Origin: JBCDCU01 sp039180865
Lineage (GTDB): Bacteria > Pseudomonadota > Alphaproteobacteria > Rhizobiales > JACESI01
Direction: 5' to 3'
Length of the DNA stretch: 6,143 bases
NCBI GenBank assembly: GCA_039180865.1
Contig: JBCDCZ010000275.1
Span: forward strand, 1 to 6,143
Below are positions 1 to 3,744 of the stretch, in pieces. How positions within the stretch are numbered: the stretch's first letter is position 1; each line of letters opens with the position of its first letter. Position numbers and translations under genes: made by a program. The notes under the pieces were generated by a model. The model had not been told where the DNA came from. It searched no databases and was given only the letters and a program-made list of their open reading frames with translations.

Positions 1-136
1 GTGCGCCGGTTGACGCGCCGGAAGGGACGGCAGCCCGACCGAATGACCCGTCCTCCAGCCTGACATCGACTTCAACGGTCGGATTTCCCCTACTGTCAAA
101 GATCTGGCGTCCAACAATATCAATTACAGCCGTCAT
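1..136 (-). CDS. eno: Enolase (phosphopyruvate hydratase), N-terminal part only
   Basis: Enolase interconverts 2-phosphoglycerate and phosphoenolpyruvate in cytoplasmic glycolysis. The complement of 136 to 1 reads 45 codons beginning MTAVIDIVGRQIFDSRGNPT and continuing to VPSGASTGA. These match the family's N-terminal hallmarks: the I-x-x-R-x-I-x-D-S-R-G-N-P-T-V-E-V motif and the conserved S-G-A-S-T-G loop that closes over the active site. The rest of the gene lies beyond the window edge, so this is a boundary truncation, not a broken gene. The ATG at 136-134 is preceded by a purine-rich AGGGGACA, a plausible ribosome binding site. Eno is a common neighbour of kdsA in alphaproteobacteria, but here about 1.9 kb separates them. 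Identification is firm despite the short length. Confidence 0.95.
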   Translation of the reverse strand, partial: MTAVIDIVGRQIFDSRGNPTVEVDVRLEDGSFGRAAVPSGASTGA

Positions 137-477
137 CGTGTGGTGTCCCCTGTCGTCAGTCAAATTGGCGTTCGGCACCAAGACTGAACACCCCGGCCCG
201 CTTCCTAGCCCAAGCAGCGGGTCGTGAAAAGGTCTTTGTCGAACGCCGATTAGCCAGTCGAATCAAAGTGTGGCCGGGAATCTTCAAGTTGAGATTTTCT
301 AAACAGTCCGTTCACACTTGATTGAGCATATCGTGTTTTGCAAACGACAAGATCGACACCATCTCAAGACCACGAGGCAAGGGCCGCAGCGATCTACCGA
401 ATTGGTTCTATCGGTGAGTTCGCGAACGGCACATGTCGAAAATGCTCGAACAACCATTGGTTTCCGAGGTGACGGCG
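137..477. other. Non-coding gap between divergent eno and gene A
   Basis: This 341-base stretch must carry the eno promoter and leader (minus strand) and probably the promoter of the small-gene cluster (plus strand). I see no convincing -35/-10 pair on either strand. Short open frames that cross it lack a ribosome binding site and any recognisable protein, and I treat them as chance. The only clear structure is a nested pair of inverted repeats at 167-247, nearer to eno. Confidence 0.6.
167..247. repeat. Nested inverted repeats in the eno upstream region
   Basis: GGCGTTCG at 167-174 is the exact reverse complement of CGAACGCC at 240-247 (8 bp). Between them, CCCGCT at 197-202 pairs with AGCGGG at 216-221 (6 bp, 13-base loop). 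If transcribed as part of the eno leader, the outer arms would close a branched structure 31 bases before the start codon. The arms could also be protein-binding half sites, or coincidence. No function is assigned. Confidence 0.4.
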
Positions 478-618
478 ATGAAAGAACTCTTATTATCGGC
501 TTTGGGCGCGGCCGCTTTAACTGCATTTTTTTCCGCCCCGGTCTTTATGACGAACCATGTGGAGCAGGAGATCGCCACTGTTAAAACGCTCGCGGACGAA
601 AAGCAGGCGACACAATAA
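478..618 (+). CDS. Gene A: 46-residue hydrophobic-start small protein, unknown function
   Basis: Not recognised. The start at 478 is chosen because GAGGTGA (466-472) lies five bases upstream. An in-frame ATG at 433 would add residues with no Shine-Dalgarno support and would hide the hydrophobic start. The protein begins MKELLLSALGAAALTAFF, a short basic/polar end followed by about 20 hydrophobic residues. A small polar, acidic-then-glutamine-rich tail ends in KQATQ. It could be a secreted peptide or a single-span membrane peptide. No clear Ala-x-Ala cleavage site is visible, so an uncleaved anchor is possible. It is first of three plus-strand small genes, 39 bases before B1, suggesting co-transcription. 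A full-length decayed copy exists at 1369-1509. The C-terminal dozen codons are the best conserved between the copies, which supports a real coding past. Confidence 0.6.
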   Translation: MKELLLSALGAAALTAFFSAPVFMTNHVEQEIATVKTLADEKQATQ

Positions 619-657
619 TACAGGGGCCGGAAACGCTCCCAAGAAAGGATGTTGGCT

Positions 658-924
658 ATGAAGATGAAAATTACCGCGCTCACGCTCGTGGGCTTGTCCA
701 TTTCAGCTTTCGCTCTGCCCGCTCATGCTGGCTTCGGTGGCGCAGCACCGCTTGGTCAGAATCCGGATCAGATCCTGACGATCGCAGAGCGCCAACAGCT
801 GCAGCGCCTTCGCCTTAAAGGCAAGATCAAGAACATCTATCAGTCGGACGTGAATCGTCTTCAGGCCATCGAAGAAGACAGATGGTTCCTGACGCGAGAA
901 AAACGACGCAAAAACCGTAAGTAA
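658..924 (+). CDS. Gene B1: 88-residue basic protein with signal peptide, unknown family
   Basis: Not recognised. The start at 658 is preferred over the ATG at 649 because AAAGGA (644-649) then sits 8 bases upstream; the 649 codon overlaps that site. Residues 1-24 form a Sec signal peptide: MKMK, a hydrophobic core, then ALPAHA with an Ala-x-Ala site before Gly25. The mature 64 residues begin glycine/alanine-rich, followed by PLGQNPDQILTIAERQQ, a charged likely-helical middle, and a basic end EKRRKNRK. By my count the mature part has 15 Lys/Arg against 7 Asp/Glu. There is no cysteine, no internal membrane span and no catalytic motif I know. It probably acts in the periplasm or outside the cell. 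B2 (1548-1811) is a paralogue: 52 of the last 58 residues are identical, while the signal peptide and the junction after it differ more. Confidence 0.85.
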   Translation: MKMKITALTLVGLSISAFALPAHAGFGGAAPLGQNPDQILTIAERQQLQRLRLKGKIKNIYQSDVNRLQAIEEDRWFLTREKRRKNRK

Positions 925-1007
925 TGAGAGCGGTTTAAAGAACAAAGCATTGCTGGCGACTAAGCGTCAGCGCTCCTGAAAACCATACATCTACGAACCG
1001 GCTCGTG

Positions 1008-1036
1008 CACAAACGTCCGTCGGATGGACGTTTGTG
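1008..1036 (+). promoter_or_regulatory. Perfect 11-bp hairpin upstream of gene C
   Basis: CACAAACGTCC (1008-1018) and GGACGTTTGTG (1026-1036) are exact reverse complements around a 7-base loop. The hairpin lies between B1 and C and ends 34 bases before the C start, 19 bases before its ribosome binding site. No run of T follows, so a simple intrinsic terminator is unlikely. A processing/stability hairpin or an operator for a dimeric regulator fits better. The corresponding segment is absent from the second repeat unit. Confidence 0.55.
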
Positions 1037-1070
1037 GTCTGTCGAACCGTATCTCAAGAGGATCAAACCG

Positions 1071-1298
1071 ATGCAAAAAATTGCCATGATCGCAGCAATC
1101 GCCATAGCTCTCGCCGGAACGGCAATCGTTCCACAGGTCAATGCGAAAGGAAGCAGCTTTGGCGTATCAGGCGATTCATTCCTGACACTCGCCGAGCGCA
1201 ACCACAAGAAACGCTTTGAAAAATCGCGCAAAGAGACGGGATCGAGCTTCAACGGTTTCAAAACCGAGAAGAAAAAGAAGAAAAAGAAGTTCTTCTAA
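1071..1298 (+). CDS. Gene C: 75-residue lysine-rich protein with signal peptide, unknown family
   Basis: Not recognised. The ATG at 1071 has AAGAGGA (1056-1062) 8 bases upstream. An in-frame GTG at 1005 would overlap the upstream hairpin and bury the signal peptide. Residues 1-25 are a classic signal peptide (MQK, an Ala/Ile-rich core, then PQVNA with cleavage before Lys26). The mature 50 residues are strongly basic: 16 Lys/Arg against 5 Asp/Glu by my count. They carry D-S-F-L-T-L-A-E-R, resembling D-Q-I-L-T-I-A-E-R in B1/B2 at a similar distance from the signal peptide. The C-terminus is seven lysines followed by Phe-Phe, encoded by an A/G-only stretch at 1266-1289. Binding an anionic surface such as lipopolysaccharide or nucleic acid is conceivable, but nothing shows it. 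A decayed partial copy lies at 1862-1977. Confidence 0.8.
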   Translation: MQKIAMIAAIAIALAGTAIVPQVNAKGSSFGVSGDSFLTLAERNHKKRFEKSRKETGSSFNGFKTEKKKKKKKFF

Positions 1299-1328
1299 GC
1301 CTCCAACGGCTCCAACCTAACCTCTTCC

Positions 1329-1358
1329 CGGCGAAGGAAAAGCGATTTTCCTTCGCCG
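1329..1358 (+). terminator. Hairpin after gene C, copy 1
   Basis: A 13-bp perfect stem (1329-1341 with 1346-1358) closed by the loop GCGA lies 30 bases after the gene C stop. The upper stem is AAAA/TTTT. The following bases are TTCTATC, so the T-run is poor and termination strength is uncertain. It is the duplicate of the hairpin at 2007-2036. Confidence 0.6.
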
Positions 1359-1368
1359 TTCTATCGAG
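1329..1368 (-). pseudogene. Duplicated fragment of the kdsA 3' end
   Basis: Read on the minus strand, this segment encodes LDRTAKENRFSF, matching LDKTAKENRFSF at the C-terminus of KdsA (residues 271-282). DNA similarity to 2007-2046 runs through the hairpin and stops at TCGAG (1364-1368 against 2042-2046). Past 1368 the sequence instead resembles gene A. This is a non-functional scrap carried along by the tandem duplication, and it marks the right end of repeat unit 1. After the hairpin its frame differs from kdsA by a one-base length difference. Confidence 0.7.
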
Positions 1369-1509
1369 ACCAAAGACTTGGCCTCGAAACGGACAGGTGC
1401 GGCCGTTTCCACCACGCTCGTTTCTGCTGCAGTCGACAGGACCACAGGCAGGTGACGGGAAACACCAAATGTGAAAGCGCTCGCTGGCAATCAGCAAGCG
1501 ACACAATGA
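1369..1509 (+). pseudogene. Decayed second copy of gene A
   Basis: The segment aligns with 478-618 without a gap over all 141 bases. ACC AAA GAC replaces ATG AAA GAA at the start, GCGGCCG is shared at 1399-1405 and 508-514, and the copies end in GCG ACA CAA plus a stop (TGA here, TAA in A). The translation keeps scattered identities (K-x-L, GAA, SA-x-V, and the ending Q-A-T-Q). It has lost the ATG and has an in-frame TGA at 1453-1455. The middle is heavily diverged, while the last 39 bases match at 30 positions by my count. That end may survive because it is leader sequence for B2. A short product from the GTG at 1471 is not supported. Confidence 0.7.
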
Positions 1510-1547
1510 TCTGGGGCCGAGGACGCCCTGCTGAAAGGATAATGACC

Positions 1548-1811
1548 ATGAAAACAAAACTTGCCGCCTTGATCTTATTGGGTCTTTCAATCGCAACTTT
1601 CGCCGTTCCCGCACAGGCAGGCCGTGGTGCCTCACCGCTTGGTCAAAATCCAGATCAACTTCTGACAATTGCAGAACGTCAACAGCTGCAACGCCTTCGC
1701 CTGAAAGGCAAAATCAAGAACATCTACCAGTCCGATGTGAACCGTCTTCTGGCCATCGAAGAAGACAACTGGTTCGTCAAACGCGAAAAACGCCGCAGAA
1801 ACCGTAAGTAA
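1548..1811 (+). CDS. Gene B2: 87-residue basic protein with signal peptide, paralogue of B1
   Basis: Not recognised beyond being the second copy of B1. The start at 1548 has AAAGGA (1534-1539) 8 bases upstream. The ATG at 1542 is only two bases from that site, and extension to 1452 would read through decayed gene A. Residues 1-24 form a signal peptide ending AVPAQA before Gly25. The mature part is one codon shorter than B1 (GRGASP against GFGGAAP), then follows PLGQNPDQLLTIAERQQ and a basic end KREKRRRNRK. Over the final 58 codons, six residues differ from B1, whereas 16 codons differ synonymously, the pattern of purifying selection. Unlike B1, it has decayed partners on both sides. It may therefore act alone, or with A and C from the first unit. 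Function and partners are unknown; export is likely from the signal peptide. Confidence 0.85.
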   Translation: MKTKLAALILLGLSIATFAVPAQAGRGASPLGQNPDQLLTIAERQQLQRLRLKGKIKNIYQSDVNRLLAIEEDNWFVKREKRRRNRK

Positions 1812-1861
1812 CGTGGATTGCACGGAAGCGGAGAACCTGCCGCAACCAAGTACCTCCGCTC

Positions 1862-1977
1862 CTGACACTGACTGAGCGTAACCACAACAGGTTGTTTGAA
1901 AAATAGCGCAAAGAGGCGGGATCAAGCCTCAACGGTTTCAGAGCCGGGGAAACAAAGAATAAAGAAAATCCTTCTGA
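1862..1977 (+). pseudogene. Truncated, stop-interrupted copy of gene C
   Basis: From CTGACACTG at 1862 the sequence follows gene C from its Leu38 codon (1182). It reads LTLTERNHNRLFEK, then a TAG at 1904-1906 where C has TCG, then RKEAGSSLNGF. The lysine-rich end is scrambled, and the terminal TGA (1975-1977) is out of frame with the start of the copy. The ribosome binding site, start codon and signal peptide are missing. The loss is explained by a deletion of about 206 bases between two TCCTGA sequences, at 974-979 and 1180-1185 in unit 1. Confidence 0.8.
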
Positions 1978-1995
1978 GCCTCTAAACGCTCAGAC

Positions 1996-2856
1996 CTAAC
2001 CTCCCGCGGCGAAGGAAAAGCGATTTTCCTTCGCCGTTTTGTCGAGAGCGACCAGGGTTTTCAACAGGCCCTCCATCTCCGTCAATGGCACCATGACTGG
2101 GCCATCCGAAGGTGCTTCATCAGGGTTATCGTGACATTCCATGAAAAGGCCCGCCACACCTACAGCAACGGCTGCGCGCGCAAGCACTGGCACATAATGG
2201 CGTTGCCCGCCCGAAGCCCCGCCAAGACCTCCGGGCTGTTGGACTGAATGGGTCGCGTCGAAGATCACCGGCGCCCCGGTTGACGCCATTTCCGGCAATC
2301 CCCTCATGTCAGACACAAGAGTGTTGTATCCAAAAGACGTCCCGCGATCGGTCAGAAGCACATTTGGATTCCCGCTCTGTGTGACTTTCTGAATAACGTT
2401 CCGCATGTCCCAAGGCGCCAGGAACTGGCCTTTCTTAACATTGACGGGCAGGCCCGTTTCCGCAGCAGCAACGAGCAAATCCGTTTGTCGGCAAAGAAAC
2501 GCAGGAATTTGCAATACGTCCACATGATCCTTTAAGAGGGCACACTGCGCTTCATTGTGAACGTCAGTCAGGACTGGAATTTCAAGGTCGTGGCGAATCT
2601 CGTCGAAGATTGGCAAGGCCCCATCCAGTCCCATTCCGCGTTTACCTGAAAGGCTTGTCCTGTTTGCCTTGTCGAAGCTCGCCTTAAACACATAAGAAAT
2701 CCCAAGTGCTTTGCACATGGCACTCAGCGCGATCGCGAGCATGATGGCGTGATCCCGGTTTTCAAGCTGACAGGGGCCTGAAATCAGGACAAAAGGCGCT
2801 TCATTATCAAAGACCACATCACCGGCAGTGACCTTTGAATTTGGGGGGTTATCCAT
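1996..2856 (-). CDS. kdsA: 3-deoxy-8-phosphooctulonate synthase (Kdo-8-phosphate synthase)
   Basis: KdsA condenses phosphoenolpyruvate with D-arabinose 5-phosphate to give Kdo 8-phosphate, the committed step to lipopolysaccharide Kdo, in the cytoplasm. The 286-residue product shows the family motifs in order: GPCQLE (27-32), KASFDKANR (58-66), QIPAFLCRQTD (116-126), VKKGQFLAPWDM (140-151), TDRGTSFGYN (169-178), ATHSVQQPGG (201-210), SGGQRHYVP (215-223) and DEAPSDGP (246-253). Cys29 in GPCQLE, with His203, Glu240 and Asp251, has the spacing of the metal ligands of the metal-dependent class (Aquifex Cys11, His185, Glu222, Asp233). Metal-independent enzymes such as E. coli's have Asn at the Cys position. 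The ATG at 2856 has AAGGGA five bases upstream, so I prefer it to the adjacent TTG. The last residues, NRFSFAAGG, are encoded within or beside a hairpin and look like a tail added to the usual end. The gene starts 9 bases after the VOC stop. Confidence 0.96.
   Translation of the reverse strand: MDNPPNSKVTAGDVVFDNEAPFVLISGPCQLENRDHAIMLAIALSAMCKALGISYVFKASFDKANRTSLSGKRGMGLDGALPIFDEIRHDLEIPVLTDVHNEAQCALLKDHVDVLQIPAFLCRQTDLLVAAAETGLPVNVKKGQFLAPWDMRNVIQKVTQSGNPNVLLTDRGTSFGYNTLVSDMRGLPEMASTGAPVIFDATHSVQQPGGLGGASGGQRHYVPVLARAAVAVGVAGLFMECHDNPDEAPSDGPVMVPLTEMEGLLKTLVALDKTAKENRFSFAAGG
2007..2036 (+). terminator. Hairpin between B2 and kdsA, copy 2, inside kdsA coding sequence
   Basis: A 13-bp perfect stem (2007-2019 with 2024-2036) with a GCGA loop is followed on the plus strand by TTTT (2037-2040). 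It is a plausible intrinsic terminator for plus-strand transcripts running toward kdsA. On the minus strand no T-run follows, so it is a weaker terminator candidate for kdsA. The stem overlaps kdsA codons for about residues 274-284. Confidence 0.6.
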
Positions 2857-2865
2857 CAAAGTCCC

Positions 2866-3744
2866 TTACGTACCAAAAACGATCGCGGCACCCTGCCCCT
2901 CAGCAGCCGGAACTGCAACATCCTCGCCGTGTTTTTCGAAAGGAATTCGGTTATGAGTGAGGTTATAGGCGACACGCTCGGGATCGCTAACAACGATCCG
3001 AAAAGCAAACGCATGGAAACGTGTATTGTCTGTGGTCCCCAGCCCAACAAGCTTTTCCGGCAGATCATTCATTCCTGAAAACGTGTGGACGTTAAAGCCT
3101 GGTAGTGCGAATTTCGATCCATGCCTTTCGGGGGTAGCCGTCGCATCAAAGGCAAGCCCCATGAAATCAACCACCCCGTCCCCCTCGCCTTCCATAAAAT
3201 ATGCATCGGTCACACCGATAGCACCATTTGGATGCTCCGGTGCGGACCGGATCCGTTGTACGACTGAAGGATCACCCAGCCATTCAACGGTAAAAAACGA
3301 GCACCCCGGAAAATCGGATTTTGCGCAATAGGCACCCCGCACCTTCAAGAGGTTGCTGGTGCCGTCGGGATGCTTCGCTTCGCGTTCAAAACTCAGCATG
3401 GTGCGGTCTTCGGCGCCGCCAGCCGCGAAAGCTTTCCGGTCGGCAACAGCGTCCTTGGTCTTAAGCGCTATTCCGGAAAGCCCCTGATCACCGAACGTAT
3501 TGCGATAAGCCTGATCCATCACAACGAACGGATTGGAATCACTCAGCGCCTTCGCCGCCTTCGCCATATCATAGACGGCGAGCGGTTCGAGATAGGTATC
3601 GTTATCAAAGAAAATACAGCAGTTTGCCGTCCCGAATGGGTGGTAACCGGTTGCATTGACACTGAAACCGAGCGCCTCAAAGCGCTCCCTCGAGGTTGTC
3701 AGATCCTTGACTGTGAGAACAAGGTGATCGAGTGCACGAGGCAT
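2866..3744 (-). CDS. VOC superfamily (glyoxalase-like domain) protein, substrate unknown
   Basis: The 292-residue protein begins MPRALDHLVLTVKDL, the usual opening strand of vicinal-oxygen-chelate proteins, with His7 where the first metal ligand normally sits. Next come GYHPFGTANCCIFF and TYLEPLAVYD (about 33-59), typical of the longer glyoxalase-like-domain members. A second half (about 150-292, including the FFTVEW and FHAFAFRIV strands) fits the paired beta-alpha-beta modules of the fold. VOC proteins include lyases, isomerases, dioxygenases and resistance proteins, so the substrate cannot be inferred. The start codon overlaps the pyrG stop by one base (TGATG), and there is no clear Shine-Dalgarno sequence, so translation probably depends on coupling. 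Position between pyrG and kdsA suggests co-transcription with both but proves no role in Kdo or nucleotide metabolism. No signal peptide is seen; it is likely cytoplasmic. Confidence 0.85.
   Translation of the reverse strand: MPRALDHLVLTVKDLTTSRERFEALGFSVNATGYHPFGTANCCIFFDNDTYLEPLAVYDMAKAAKALSDSNPFVVMDQAYRNTFGDQGLSGIALKTKDAVADRKAFAAGGAEDRTMLSFEREAKHPDGTSNLLKVRGAYCAKSDFPGCSFFTVEWLGDPSVVQRIRSAPEHPNGAIGVTDAYFMEGEGDGVVDFMGLAFDATATPERHGSKFALPGFNVHTFSGMNDLPEKLVGLGTTDNTRFHAFAFRIVVSDPERVAYNLTHNRIPFEKHGEDVAVPAAEGQGAAIVFGT

Larger units (their letters stand above)
478..2046. repeat. Ancient tandem duplication, two units
   Basis: Unit 1 is 478-1368 (891 bases) and unit 2 is 1369-2046 (678 bases). Matching landmarks run in the same order: gene A start 478/1369, B start 658/1548, B stop 924/1811, LTL codons of C 1182/1862, hairpin 1329/2007, and the TCGAG end 1368/2046. 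The offset falls from 891 to 886 through small indels, drops by 206 at one deletion in unit 2, and ends at 678. The left edge coincides with the gene A start codon and the right edge lies inside the 3' end of kdsA. The copies are too diverged for a recent event. Confidence 0.8.

Noticed and set aside
318..584. Plus-strand open frame of 88 codons upstream of and overlapping gene A
   Set aside because: No ribosome binding site and no recognisable protein; it overlaps gene A in another frame, and A has a good ribosome binding site and a preserved duplicate.
1452..1547. N-terminal extension of B2 to 1452
   Set aside because: It would translate decayed gene A in the wrong frame and mask the signal peptide; the ribosome binding site and the match to B1 fix the start at 1548.
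1258..1668. Minus-strand open frame of 136 codons across the repeat junction
   Set aside because: Its only familiar stretch, LDRTAKENRFSF, is the duplicated kdsA end. The rest is antisense to gene C and decayed gene A and ends inside B2, with no family resemblance.
478..2046. Toxin-antitoxin pair, bacteriocin cluster or CRISPR-like array
   Set aside because: No immunity, transporter or antitoxin-like DNA-binding gene is present. The repeats are two gene-sized units, not short spaced repeats. Size and signal peptides alone do not justify such a name.
478..2046. Insertion sequence or integron cassette as the cause of the duplication
   Set aside because: No transposase or integrase frame, no terminal inverted repeats and no attC-like site; the unit ends lie at a gene start codon and inside kdsA, as expected of an illegitimate tandem duplication.
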